DNA of 58,096 nt. Origin: Bacteroides sp. (GTDB taxonomy: Bacteria; Bacteroidota; Bacteroidia; Bacteroidales; Bacteroidaceae). The notes under the pieces are model-generated. The model was given only the letters and a program-made list of their open reading frames with translations, was not told where the DNA came from and made no database searches. This document shows positions 28,689 to 39,600 of the stretch, in pieces; position 1 is the first letter of the stretch; each line of letters begins with the position of its first letter. The stretch spans positions 63,613 to 121,708 of the forward strand of contig DXWV01000100.1 in assembly GCA_019416685.1 (NCBI GenBank). The letters run 5' to 3'. Made by a program: the position numbers and the translations under genes.

Positions 28689-31202
28689 TTATTTCCTTGT
28701 ATTCCTTAGATAACAATCCAGTGATTTCATAAAAACACCTCCGACAACCGAGCGTGCACGAAAATTAATATAATCAGCATTCAACGTTTCATACCAATCG
28801 CCTAAAGGGACTCTTGAGGAAGTTTCATTCACATATTTCCAAAGCGGGCGTATCAATTCCTGAAAATCACTTTCCGAATCAGCCATGGTAGCACTCCATA
28901 CCGTATCGTCTGTTTTTCCCCACGTGAAACGATAATCTAAAGGTAATCCGTATTTATTCTGATTTTTTAAATAGAAAGCAACTTCTTTCTTCATTATCTC
29001 ATCCGGCAATATATTTAACCCCAAAGTTTTGTCCCACACAAAATTATACTTCTGACTCCAAGTATCCGGTTTATCAAATGACAACCGATAATGATCTCCA
29101 TCGTTAGCTTTCTGCTCCCATTCAACGGCCATTTTTTTAGCCATTTCGGTATATTTTTTAGCCTCCGGTTTATTCAACATTTCAGCCAGGCGACCATAAC
29201 CTGCAATAGCCATAATAGCCTTAGCCGACAAATTTGCATTATGTGCCAGATGACCCGCAAAATCTTCGGTACACAACTGATTCTCCGGATCCAATCCCTC
29301 TTCTGCCAGATAGTTACTCCAAATGGTCAATGTTTCCCAATGTTTTGCTGCATAGTCTGCGTTCCCATCGGCAATGGCAATTGCGGTTGTCATTATCAAC
29401 ATATTCCCTGTCTCTTCCACAGGCATATCCTCCTGATAAGTTTGTCCGTTTGCTAATGGATATGTGCCAATATCATGTGCAGCAAAAGGTTTTGTCCAAC
29501 GACCGGACTCACTATAATCGAAAATAAAATTCAGCATAGCTTTCATTATTTCCGTATTATATCGGATAAAAACAGGACAAGAAGGATATGTCACATCCAC
29601 TGTACCGATAGACCCATTGCTGTTATTCTCTTTGGAAAAGAAAAATAATTCATCATCAGGGCCCGAAACTAATTTATGGGCAGCTACTGCCTGGCAATAA
29701 GAGACAGCACATAGTTCAGCATACTGTTGTCCGCCAGCTTCAACAGCGTCTTCCATTACTTTACGATCCCATGCATCACATTTCTGTATTGTTTTTGCAT
29801 AATTCTTCCGGGCATCAGCCAATGCAGCCTCCATCATTGGATATTTTTTCTTCCAATATGCTTTCAGATTTTTACCAAAGTATTGTATGGAAGCAATATC
29901 ATCATAGCCAATCATCAGATATCCTTCTGCTTTTTGATTCTTTACACTACCCAAATTCTCGCTATATGCCAAAAGTATTTCTTCCCTGTCTAAGCGTACA
30001 GATGTTCGAGTAGTTTTAATATCTGGTAGTATTCCTTTTTCAACAAAACTCCCTTGAATAAAATCTGGAGCTCCCATAGATATTTCAGAAAATTCCGATT
30101 GTTTACCTGCCAGATAGAAGTATCCCCAGTCTATACAAATAATATCCCCGCTTTTACCTAAAACATTCTGCTCTAAAGTGCCCGTTTTTAAAATACGAAT
30201 ACCAGAAGATTGATAACTCTCCACACTTACCTCCTGTTCCAGACTGTTAACAGCCCATTGGGGAGTTACAGAGAAATAAATCTGTACATCATGTGTATGT
30301 TTATCTAACGACTGTACTTCATAACTAATATAATTCACCGGACTACTCAATAAATCCAAATCATTCAGAACCAGTGGACTCGTAAATTTCAGATTTAATT
30401 GTACCGGACCACAATAAAAAGAATAATAAGTTTGGGTAGGTAATACATTCACCTTTATTTGTTCGGCCTCCATACTGAAAAAAGACCCTATTTCATCCTC
30501 GGTAAAAAGACCAAAATCAACATAAGCTCCTCCCTTTGTATTGTGGCAATGAGCTGCAATAAGATTATCTTCTGGCATCAGAGATTTCACTTGTTCTGCA
30601 TCCAAAGGTTGTATCACATAATTTTTCCAACTATACCCTGTACTCACCAACATTTGTCCATTCAGATACAGCTCAAAAATATCATCATGTGAATAAACCA
30701 GATATAACTTTTTCTTTGTGACATTCTTATTATCAATCGAAAACCTCCGACGTATCCAAATGTCGCCCTGATTCCATCCGGTTTTAACATTAGGCATATC
30801 AGCACTTCCAAATGCTCCTATACCTTCCTGCCATTCTGCATCATTATATTCTTTTTTATACCAATCGGCATAAGGTAATATATTCGTATATTTGGCTTGC
30901 CATTCTTCGTCACGGGCATCTTTCAATATTGCTCTTAAAGTCTGTTTATCTTTTCCCATAAAACGATAGCATTTACCATCTACCCTTAAAACACCTACCA
31001 AAGGATGTTCTGTTCCTGTCCAATGCCTGACATCATCTTCATATAATTCATCAGTATGTGACCAAGCTGAGATATAAGGATCGATTGTAATCAAAGGATA
31101 GGCAGAAGCTCTTAAATTAGAAGTTGGTATTTCCTTTTTATTCCCGGCTTCCACAAAAAAAGATAAAAAACTTAATAGCAAAAGCAAAATATTTTGTTTC
31201 AT
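28689..31202 (-). CDS. DUF4965-family (GtaA/glutaminase-like) (alpha/alpha)6-barrel protein
   Basis: An 837-aa secreted protein with a signal peptide (ILLLLLSFLSFFVEAG). It has the order seen in this family: a DUF4964-like start (RASAYPLITIDPYISAWS), a galactose-binding-like beta domain, a DUF5127-like region and the C-terminal helical barrel (PLANGQTYQEDMPVEETGNM, FAGHLAHNANLSAKAIMAIA). The fungal relatives are called glutaminases, but in Bacteroidetes PULs a carbohydrate-active role is more likely. I cannot name a substrate. It lies between the CBM6-like gene (19 bp) and GH51 (3 bp) in one operon. Confidence 0.82.
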   Translation of the reverse strand: MKQNILLLLLSFLSFFVEAGNKKEIPTSNLRASAYPLITIDPYISAWSHTDELYEDDVRHWTGTEHPLVGVLRVDGKCYRFMGKDKQTLRAILKDARDEEWQAKYTNILPYADWYKKEYNDAEWQEGIGAFGSADMPNVKTGWNQGDIWIRRRFSIDNKNVTKKKLYLVYSHDDIFELYLNGQMLVSTGYSWKNYVIQPLDAEQVKSLMPEDNLIAAHCHNTKGGAYVDFGLFTEDEIGSFFSMEAEQIKVNVLPTQTYYSFYCGPVQLNLKFTSPLVLNDLDLLSSPVNYISYEVQSLDKHTHDVQIYFSVTPQWAVNSLEQEVSVESYQSSGIRILKTGTLEQNVLGKSGDIICIDWGYFYLAGKQSEFSEISMGAPDFIQGSFVEKGILPDIKTTRTSVRLDREEILLAYSENLGSVKNQKAEGYLMIGYDDIASIQYFGKNLKAYWKKKYPMMEAALADARKNYAKTIQKCDAWDRKVMEDAVEAGGQQYAELCAVSYCQAVAAHKLVSGPDDELFFFSKENNSNGSIGTVDVTYPSCPVFIRYNTEIMKAMLNFIFDYSESGRWTKPFAAHDIGTYPLANGQTYQEDMPVEETGNMLIMTTAIAIADGNADYAAKHWETLTIWSNYLAEEGLDPENQLCTEDFAGHLAHNANLSAKAIMAIAGYGRLAEMLNKPEAKKYTEMAKKMAVEWEQKANDGDHYRLSFDKPDTWSQKYNFVWDKTLGLNILPDEIMKKEVAFYLKNQNKYGLPLDYRFTWGKTDDTVWSATMADSESDFQELIRPLWKYVNETSSRVPLGDWYETLNADYINFRARSVVGGVFMKSLDCYLRNTRK

Positions 31203-31221
31203 GGTAATGTTTTTCGTTTGG

Positions 31222-32097
31222 TCATTCTGTCACTAATATTTTCTTCACAATTATTTCTCCATTATCTCTTGTTATCCGAACAATGTAAAATCCGGGAGTA
31301 ACAGATACGAACTCTGAATAATCAGTAGACAGCAATTCTTCCACTTTTAATCCTTCTGATGAATAAACCTCAACTTTACCTATCGGTGTTGCAGCATTTA
31401 TTCTAAAACCGAATTTATCACTAAAAACAGATAGATTTTCCTCCTCTACGTTCACAACAGAAGTTATATTACTTTTATCCAAATAAACATTAGCTACAAT
31501 TGCATTATTTCCACGCCAAACCATTTTCAGACGGTGTTTACCAGACAGTACTCCAAAAGTTCCTTTACTAAATTTATATTTCATCAAAGACCCTGTACGA
31601 ACCAGTTCTACACTTGTAAAAGGAACCAATTCATTTGCACCAAACGTTTTTAGACAAGCTGAATGGTTCCTCCACCGGACATATACTGCATGAGAACCGG
31701 TAATATTCACATTTAATGAAGCAGATACTTCTTTATATTCTCCTTCTTTGGTTTGTTCCACAGGTATAGATGCTACAGGAACTGCAGTATCTTCTATATA
31801 AATATCAAAGAAACCATCTTCACAATATTCAGGATTGGTATATTCAATCATAAACTGATTATACAAACCATATCTTGCATTACCAAAATCAATATCTCTG
31901 ATACGTATTCGCGTTCCCGAACTAGTGTTAATTATAGATTCGGTCTTTCCATCATACTTAGCTCCTTCTGCCCCCTTATCTACGATAACGACCTGATAAA
32001 GTCCTCCCCCCTTGGCCGGAATACGAATATTACCGGCATACGTAGACGTTACAATAATGAATAAAGGCAGAACTAAAAACAGAAAGAATTTATTCAT
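31222..32097 (-). CDS. secreted CBM6-like carbohydrate-binding protein with sorting tail
   Basis: The preferred start is the ATG at 32097, which gives 291 aa beginning MNKFFLFLVLPLFIIVTSTYA, a good signal peptide. The start overlaps the stop of the upstream gene by 8 bp (ATGAATAA), which suggests translational coupling. The middle resembles a CBM6-type jelly roll (TRIRIRDIDFGNARYGLYNQF, GSHAVYVRWRNHSA). The C-terminus (NAATPIGKVEVYSSEGLKV, VTPGFYIVRITRDNGEII) resembles a T9SS-type sorting domain. No catalytic motif is seen. It is probably a surface glycan-binding accessory protein. Confidence 0.7.
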   Translation of the reverse strand: MNKFFLFLVLPLFIIVTSTYAGNIRIPAKGGGLYQVVIVDKGAEGAKYDGKTESIINTSSGTRIRIRDIDFGNARYGLYNQFMIEYTNPEYCEDGFFDIYIEDTAVPVASIPVEQTKEGEYKEVSASLNVNITGSHAVYVRWRNHSACLKTFGANELVPFTSVELVRTGSLMKYKFSKGTFGVLSGKHRLKMVWRGNNAIVANVYLDKSNITSVVNVEEENLSVFSDKFGFRINAATPIGKVEVYSSEGLKVEELLSTDYSEFVSVTPGFYIVRITRDNGEIIVKKILVTE

Positions 32098-34069
32098 GTT
32101 TGCCTCCTCCATTTTTTTCAATATATTCTTTTAATGTAGCACAAAGATCCATTGGTAATAAAAATTCATAAGTATTCGGCAAATAACTTTCAACACGCTG
32201 TAATTCACGAATTAACCGTTCATACCCTTCTGCTCCACCATAATTGGCCGCAATCAGATAAACATTCCGGAAGACAGGCTTTTGCCCATTGGGCTTTACA
32301 CTTATCAAATCTTTATATACATCGCCCTCTTCCCAGCAATGTGCTCCTTGCAGAATACAAACAATGCCTTCGTCGTCTTTGCCAACTTCATAACGTTCTT
32401 TATTATTTTCAAAACCATCAAAAACACCCTGCAAGCCACAGGTCTTCATATATCTACCAAAACGTTCTTTATTGGTTGTATTCCACAAACAAGCTGTATG
32501 AAAACCGGCCGTGTCCATCCATTTTTGATTTATATCCAACCATTTTTCATAATTATTTTCATTATATTTATCACCATAAATAAACTGAAATCCGGAAGGT
32601 CCTGCCACTAATTCATCATTCGGAGTCAGATTCTTATAAAAATACTCCAATAAAACAGGATTCAACTCCTGCAAAGATGCAGCCATTGTCATACCTACCG
32701 GGACCTTTCCCCTACATCTGGCATTCTTAAACATATTGTACATCTGATTAGAGTCAAACTGCACATTATCTCCGTCACTCCATATAAGGCTTACATAGAT
32801 TTTACCGGGTAATGCTTCTACAGCCTGCCCCTTGCGCTGTTGAAATGCTTTTCGTGGGAACGAACACCAAAAGCTCCCGTTTGCGTAATAATCACTGACC
32901 ATAAATCCCACATTATGGGGATTGGTTGCATTATTCAGAGCATCTCCATCTTTCCCGGCACCATACCCCATTGTAGAAGAACCCGGTTGATAATTCATTT
33001 TCTTACAAATCTTTTGGATCATGGCAAATTCATCAGGTTCCGAATCTTTCAAAAAGAATACAAACCCTTTAGAGGCTACTGCATAATCATAGATTTTCCA
33101 GGGGTTGGTTATATAATCACTACGTAAACCAGCAGAAAAACTTAGAGTCTTATGACATCCTTCAGCCAAATTATCAATAGCCCATTGATAAGCCTCCAAT
33201 TTAGTAGCCCATTTACCGGTAATATCTTCACATTCTATGTTCCAATTCAGTTCATTATTAAAAAAGTCCTTTATCTCCTTAGTCACCGGAATCCCTTTTT
33301 GCTGAGCACAGATCATTTGTGCTAAACACCAAGTCCATTCCTTATCCGGATCCCAAAGAACCATTTTTTTAAAACGATCTTTGTACTTATCAACAAGTGT
33401 AGCCAATCCTGCATATTTTTCTTTTGAATAATCTCCACGCAAGAGATTCCATGTTTCTCCTTGTTTCCCATAAACATCTTCGAACTGTGTCTGATGATGA
33501 CCTTCATATACCAAGTAAACTTCGGCATTACTCTGATTCAACACACCTTGAGCAACTGCCGCGGTTATTTTACCATAACTATCATCTCCGCTAACATTAA
33601 ACACCGAAATCTGATTTAAAGGTACATTCTTATTTTTGAAAAAAAGACCTGTCTGAGGTTGTTTATCGGATTCATAAGAATCGAGATGAGGAAGTTCCTG
33701 AGCAATTTTGAAATCTGTTTTAGGTTCTAAAAGCATATCATCCAAATAAAAATCGAATCCGGTCTGTCCAGTTGGTTTCATAATATTGGCCATCTCAACC
33801 CAAATACTACTATAGTCTCCCGAGCCGAAATCTATCTCCCCCAAATCTAATGTCAAACCATCACTTGTACCTTTTACACCTTCATCCGTGAAAGATACCG
33901 AGTTCTTGGGATCATAAATTACTGATACTTTTGCCTCTTCCATTGGCAGAACTATTGCATTCTCCGAAGGAGAATCAATATCCTCTTCTGTTAGAGGAGC
34001 AGACTGTGACATTACTGCCACAGTGCTACTCAAACCAAATGCCAATATTATAGCATACTTTATATTCAT
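32090..34069 (-). CDS. GxGYxYP-related protein with N-terminal beta-sandwich domain
   Basis: A 659-aa secreted protein. After a signal peptide (ILAFGLSSTVAVMS) comes a CBM6-like sandwich (about 40-125) similar in style to the next gene's product. A divergent GxGYxYP pair of domains follows: QISVFNVSGDDSYGKITAAVAQGVLN at the start, then YVSLIWSDGDNVQ at about 430 and GPSGFQFIYGD in place of the signature. It is clearly more distant than the two close paralogs at 24253 and 43983. It is encoded 12 bp after DUF3823 and overlaps the next gene. Substrate unknown. Confidence 0.75.
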   Translation of the reverse strand: MNIKYAIILAFGLSSTVAVMSQSAPLTEEDIDSPSENAIVLPMEEAKVSVIYDPKNSVSFTDEGVKGTSDGLTLDLGEIDFGSGDYSSIWVEMANIMKPTGQTGFDFYLDDMLLEPKTDFKIAQELPHLDSYESDKQPQTGLFFKNKNVPLNQISVFNVSGDDSYGKITAAVAQGVLNQSNAEVYLVYEGHHQTQFEDVYGKQGETWNLLRGDYSKEKYAGLATLVDKYKDRFKKMVLWDPDKEWTWCLAQMICAQQKGIPVTKEIKDFFNNELNWNIECEDITGKWATKLEAYQWAIDNLAEGCHKTLSFSAGLRSDYITNPWKIYDYAVASKGFVFFLKDSEPDEFAMIQKICKKMNYQPGSSTMGYGAGKDGDALNNATNPHNVGFMVSDYYANGSFWCSFPRKAFQQRKGQAVEALPGKIYVSLIWSDGDNVQFDSNQMYNMFKNARCRGKVPVGMTMAASLQELNPVLLEYFYKNLTPNDELVAGPSGFQFIYGDKYNENNYEKWLDINQKWMDTAGFHTACLWNTTNKERFGRYMKTCGLQGVFDGFENNKERYEVGKDDEGIVCILQGAHCWEEGDVYKDLISVKPNGQKPVFRNVYLIAANYGGAEGYERLIRELQRVESYLPNTYEFLLPMDLCATLKEYIEKNGGGKHE

Positions 34070-34081
34070 ATTTTATAATTT

Positions 34082-34864
34082 TTAATTTTCAGTACTTTCT
34101 GCCGGAACAACAATTTCCTTTATCGGACTAAAATTATATCGTTTTTGAGGATTAGCAGTACGTACTCCAATACGTACCCAATATTTCCCCGGATTCAATT
34201 TCTTTACATTCTTTTCTACCACTTGGAAAGGTATTCCAGGTTCATAATCGCCACGTTCAAACTCTTTTTTAGCCTTTATAGTATATTTGGTTTCCGAATT
34301 ATTCATTCCCACATTCGGAGATTTGCTAGAAATAAAAACTTGGGCTTCACTCAAAGTATATAAACCTTCGTCCAATCCTTCCGTATTGATTTCCTTTTCT
34401 GTATCTTCAATCGTATACTTAATTTCCAAGTTATTCTGTTTACTACCAACCAGAGTTATTTCATCTATATTCACACGTGCATAAGGTATCACAGAATAAT
34501 CTAACCGGGTCAGGCGCTTCTTTTCCAAATACACAATCTCCGGTTCGGGAGCATAAAATGCTCCTTCTTTCAAAGTAACCCGATATTTTCCGGCAAAAAT
34601 CTTTGTATTCAAAAAAGTACCATCATCTTTTCCCCAAAAAAACTGAGATTGAGTATTGGCATGCCCCGCCTCTTCCCAACTTAATTCATAATATTCAACT
34701 TTATAGCTATTAGCAGCTTCTGCCTGCAAAGGTTCGTTTGTTTTACGGTCAACAACGGTTCCTTCCAAACCGGAATTCGGAGCTTCATAATTATCATATT
34801 CAAAGTATCCACAGGAAGAAAAGAGCAATGCAGACAAACCAAATATATAATATAACTTTTTCAT
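34082..34864 (-). CDS. DUF3823 lipoprotein
   Basis: A 260-aa lipoprotein (signal IFGLSALLFSSCG, lipobox Cys18). It has DUF3823 features: the N-terminal sandwich start GLEGTVVDRKTNEPLQAE and the second-domain start LDYSVIPYARV. DUF3823 proteins are typically encoded right after SusD in pectin-type PULs and probably bind glycan at the cell surface. Spacing to SusD is 14 bp and to the following gene 12 bp. Confidence 0.85.
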   Translation of the reverse strand: MKKLYYIFGLSALLFSSCGYFEYDNYEAPNSGLEGTVVDRKTNEPLQAEAANSYKVEYYELSWEEAGHANTQSQFFWGKDDGTFLNTKIFAGKYRVTLKEGAFYAPEPEIVYLEKKRLTRLDYSVIPYARVNIDEITLVGSKQNNLEIKYTIEDTEKEINTEGLDEGLYTLSEAQVFISSKSPNVGMNNSETKYTIKAKKEFERGDYEPGIPFQVVEKNVKKLNPGKYWVRIGVRTANPQKRYNFSPIKEIVVPAESTEN

Positions 34865-34878
34865 ATTCTATTACGTTT

Positions 34879-36678
34879 TTAATTATAATACGGATTTTGT
34901 ATCAATTTCTCATTCTTAGCAATTTCCCCGTCAGGAATTCTCTCATAATACATTTTTGTGTGGAATGTATAGTAGTATTTATTGGCATTGGCTTCTTCAT
35001 ATACATATTTCTGTTTGTTAATATCGAAATATGGATACAAAGCTGTATACTGCTTAGCTTCAATCTCTTTATCAGCAATTCTCCAGCGTCTTAAATCCCA
35101 GTAAGTATGATTCTCGAAAGCTAACTCAATTCTACGCTCGTGTCTAACCCTGTCAACTGTCAAATCATCCTGAGCAAGTAATTTGATATCAGCACGTTTA
35201 CGGATATCATTTATCCAGAGCAGGGCATCATCCAAATGTTGTCCCATTTCTACTGCCGCCTCAACACCATTCAAAAGAGCTTCTGCATATCTGAATTCAA
35301 TCCAATGTTGTTCAGAGTAATTTTCAACTACTTCAGGTTGCGGCATACTTTCATTCAGGTACTTACGCATAAAGAAACCGGTCATATTACCAGAATAATT
35401 TCCGCATCCACTTTTCCCTACAATATGATAAACCTTTCCGTCCTTAGCTGTATAAACAGCATTCTCATAATTTGTAGCATTCTCTTTTTTGGTCCCATCT
35501 TCTATTATCAATCCCTTCTGAATAGAACAAAGTTCACCTTTGAAATATGCATTCGGATAAATGATAGAACCACCAAAACGAGCATCCATATCTTTAAACA
35601 AATCAGAAGGATCATCAAAATAGGAATCTCTCGCCCTTTCTGCAAAATTTGCAGAAGTACCATCTTTGCGCTCAAACATTTCAACAAATTCCAGTGTAGG
35701 ATTCATATTAGAAGAATACCCATCACCACGGTATTGATAAGGAACAAAATAAACATCCCAACCATGTGCATTTGTATTACGTTGGAAATATTTACAGAAA
35801 ATATTTTCAGGACTATCTTCGGCAAGGAATAACTCTGCAAAATTCTTCTCTTTGTCCGAATTCTTTTGATACAATGAAAATTTCTTTGATTTTTCAAGTT
35901 CTTTTACAGCATTATAAGCCAATTCAAAATAATTATTTGCCAATGCTTTATCAATACCGACCAAACCATTCAAATCAATGTTTCCATACCGTGCAATACT
36001 ACCGGCATACAGCATAGCGCGAGATTTTAATGCCAAAGCAGCATATTTAGTGACACGTCCTTTTCCCAAAAGTTCTTCATTATCAGGTAGCAAACGAATA
36101 GCTTCGTCTAAATCTTCTGCAATAAAATCATAACAATCTTTTTCCGTGTTTCTCGGAACCTTTAACGATTCAATATCACCGATATACTCTTGTGGTTCTT
36201 TCAGTATAGGTACTCCACCATATCTTTTTACCATCGCAAAATAGTAGTAAGCCCTGATAAAATAAGCCTCTCCCAACCATGCATCAGCAAGAATCGTATT
36301 CTGAAAATTAGATTTATATGCCGGAAATTTCTGCAAGAAGTAATTCACTCGACGAACTTTCCCATAATCCCAACAGCCCCACCAGGTTCCATCACCAATA
36401 GTAGCAATATCATCACTGGAACTACACATGGCCTCCCCCGAAACATTCGGTAGACGCCCTTGCCCTTTACCTACTACGTTGAATCCTTGTTGTGTATAAC
36501 GAAAATCCTCTATCGGCAAATCATAGTAAAGAGTAGTCATATAAGACTTTATTCCCGATTCTGATTTAAAAATCGCATCATCTTGTATAATATTAATTGG
36601 TGGTACATCCAGATAATCACAAGAACAAAATGATGTTGCCATCACCAATACTGATACTAATATTTTATTTATTTTCAT
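34879..36678 (-). CDS. SusD-like nutrient-binding outer-membrane lipoprotein
   Basis: A 599-aa RagB/SusD protein with lipobox Cys20 (ATSFCSCDYLDVPP). It has the N-terminal SusD TPR region (AWLGEAYFIRAYYYFAMVKRYGGVPI) and the typical C-terminal ending (RVRHERRIELAFENHTYWDLRRWRIAD). It caps the SusC transporter and binds oligosaccharide at the surface. It is encoded 11 bp after susC. Confidence 0.95.
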   Translation of the reverse strand: MKINKILVSVLVMATSFCSCDYLDVPPINIIQDDAIFKSESGIKSYMTTLYYDLPIEDFRYTQQGFNVVGKGQGRLPNVSGEAMCSSSDDIATIGDGTWWGCWDYGKVRRVNYFLQKFPAYKSNFQNTILADAWLGEAYFIRAYYYFAMVKRYGGVPILKEPQEYIGDIESLKVPRNTEKDCYDFIAEDLDEAIRLLPDNEELLGKGRVTKYAALALKSRAMLYAGSIARYGNIDLNGLVGIDKALANNYFELAYNAVKELEKSKKFSLYQKNSDKEKNFAELFLAEDSPENIFCKYFQRNTNAHGWDVYFVPYQYRGDGYSSNMNPTLEFVEMFERKDGTSANFAERARDSYFDDPSDLFKDMDARFGGSIIYPNAYFKGELCSIQKGLIIEDGTKKENATNYENAVYTAKDGKVYHIVGKSGCGNYSGNMTGFFMRKYLNESMPQPEVVENYSEQHWIEFRYAEALLNGVEAAVEMGQHLDDALLWINDIRKRADIKLLAQDDLTVDRVRHERRIELAFENHTYWDLRRWRIADKEIEAKQYTALYPYFDINKQKYVYEEANANKYYYTFHTKMYYERIPDGEIAKNEKLIQNPYYN

Positions 36679-36689
36679 AGTATTTCAAA

Positions 36690-39600
36690 TTAGAATGCTA
36701 AATTCAATCCAAAGTTAAAGTTTCTCATAATTGGATACAGATATCCATAAGTCCCTTCCGGATGCTCGGGATCGACAAAATCCAGATTAGATAATGTAAA
36801 TAAATTATATCCGCTTGCAAATATCCTCAAACGATCTACCCTAAATTTACGTGTAAAATTCTGTGGTATTGTATAGCCAATTTCCACACTCTTCAATCGT
36901 AAATAAGAAGCATCATACGTAGTCTGTTTACATCTTGCATAATTTGTTCCATAAGATCCGGCATCACGGGTTGTCGGCCATTTCCCGGAAATCCAGTTTC
37001 CGTTTTCGTCCTGATGATATCTGTCATAAAAATGTGCCAACCCATTTCCACTAAAGCACAACGGGTATTGCAATTGCTCAAAATAGATTACATTAAATCC
37101 ACCGCCACCCTGAAATAATAAGTTCACATCAAACCCTTTCCAGGCAGCAGTAATAGTAGCTCCAAATGTCATTTTGGGATTTCCGTTATCATTGGAGTGC
37201 TCGTATGTATTCGGATAAACATCGTTACCATCGATAATTCCATCTCCATTCCAGTCTTCATATTTCCAGTCACCCGGCAATTGGGTAGCACCACCCTGAC
37301 CATCCTGAATAGGAGAATGCCAAATGTCGTCCATCGAAGTAAACTGTCCATTAGAACCATAAGTCCATCCCATATCAGCATAACGGTTTGAATACTTATT
37401 TCTCCATCGATCATAAGAATTCACAGCATCTCCTTCCTGCAAACGTCTGTTCAGACGACGAGTCAATGCAAAATTTAAATTTACAGAATAATTAAAATCA
37501 TTAATTCTATTGCGATGCCCCAATACTATTTCAAAACCTTTATATAAATCCTGATTCATGTTTTCTTCAGGTAATTCGGCTCCTAAAGTTCCGGGGATTT
37601 CACCACTTCTTTTTGCAAGCAAACCATCTCTGTATCTCCAGAAAAAATCTACCTGTGCTGAAAGTAATCCATCCCAAAGTTCAAGGTCGGTACCAACATT
37701 CAATGTTTTTGATTTATACCAAGTTATCAATTCATTTGGAATTCCTCTGAATCCTAAGCCTTTATTGACAACATTACCAAACACATAACTCGCTCCCGGA
37801 TAATCATATCCAGACAAATATTGATAGGATGAGGAACCATCATCACCCATAACACCATAAGATGCTCTTAACTTCCAATTCGTGATAAAGGATAGTTCAT
37901 CAAGTTCTTTAATAAATTTTTCCTCAGAAATTCGATATCCAACAGACGCCGACGGGAAAAATCCCCAACGATGCCCCTTAGCAAACTTGGAAGAACCGTC
38001 ATAACGAAAGCTAACTTCTGCCAAGTATTTAGATTGATAATCATAATTGATACGTCCAACTATACCCATATTTGTTACACGATAAATCTGACCGGCATCT
38101 GCATTACCGATTTGCTTTTCCTCAGAACCTGCAAAAAGTTCATCTACAGCATCCATCTCGAAGTTTCTTTTTGCCCACAGATTATCCTCTTCCTTTGCAC
38201 TTTGTTCGTATAAAAATAGTACTTTAAGATTGTGTTTCTCTGCAAAAAGACGCTCATAATTCAGAGATGCCTGTAATTGATTTTGTGTACCTTCCCATGA
38301 CTTTCTATAAATAGAAGAAGGAGATGAGTAAATTTGAGAATTATAAACATCCTTTTCTTTATCATATTTATATAAAGTATATTGTTTCTGGAATTCTTTC
38401 TGTTGAGAGTTCTTATAATCAAAACCATACAAGAACTTAGCACTTAATCCTTTCAAAAAAGGAGCATTGTAAGTCAATGAAAATGTAGTATTTAGGGTCC
38501 GGTTCACCTTACGTTTATAACCAGATTGATCGGCATCTGTGATCATAAGCGGATTCAGGCCATACATCACGTCATTTGGAAAATTCTCATTATTATTAGC
38601 ATATGGAGTTTCCGTAGGCTTAAGCATCCAAATAGCTTTAAATTGTTCCCAGGTATCCTTATAAGGTTGATTTTTTTCATCGGACATTACACTTACCAAC
38701 ATTTCCGCTTTCAGATTTTTTGTAACATCAAACCCCAGATTAGAACGAATATTATAACGATGATAATTCAAATCGCCTGTTTTCCAAATGCCGTCTTCTC
38801 CATAGTAACCAAAAGAAAGAAAATACTGTGCACGCTCTCCGCTTCCACTTGCTGTTATATTGTGATGTGTTTGTGGAACCAAATTTTTCATAGTCAAATC
38901 ATACCAATCTGTAGCTCCTTCCCGGCGAAAACGTTCTACATCTTCCTCTGTGAAAGTAGTATTAATACCTCTGCCCATATTTTTATCTGCTTCACGAACA
39001 AGTTCAGCATATTGAGAAGCATTTAAAACATCCGGCAGACCGGAAGGATTCTGAAAGCCAAAACTCCCGGTATAATCAATTCTGGTTTTACCGTTTTCTC
39101 CTTTACGGGTTGTCACTAATAATACACCATTTGATGCCCGCATACCATAAATGGCAGCAGATGCATCTTTCAATACAGACACACTCTCAATATCATTAGC
39201 TTCCAACCGTTGAAAATCAGAGACTTCTCTCACTATCCCATCAATGACTATCAAAGGAGTACCCAGACCACGAATATCCATTTTAGCATCATAACTGCCT
39301 GGCTCTCCTGTACGTTGCTGAATACGTACGCCCGGCAATTTACCAGTCAGCATATTCTGAACATTCGAAGTTGGAGTAGCTGTCAGTTCATCTGTACCTA
39401 CCGTACTGATAGCGCCTGTTAAAGTTGCTTTTTTCTGTGTACCATAACCTACTACTACCACTTCATCTATCATCTGAGTATCTTCACTTAAAGTTACATT
39501 TACCACAGTTTTCCCCTTCAGAGCAACATCTTTTGAAGCGAAACCAATCAATGAGAATTTTAATACTGCTTTGTCACTGGATACATTCAAGCTAAAAGCA

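Noticed and set aside
35236..35832. A 198-codon plus-strand open frame opposite SusD
   Set aside because: Antisense shadow with no initiation signals and His/Ile/Arg-rich composition.
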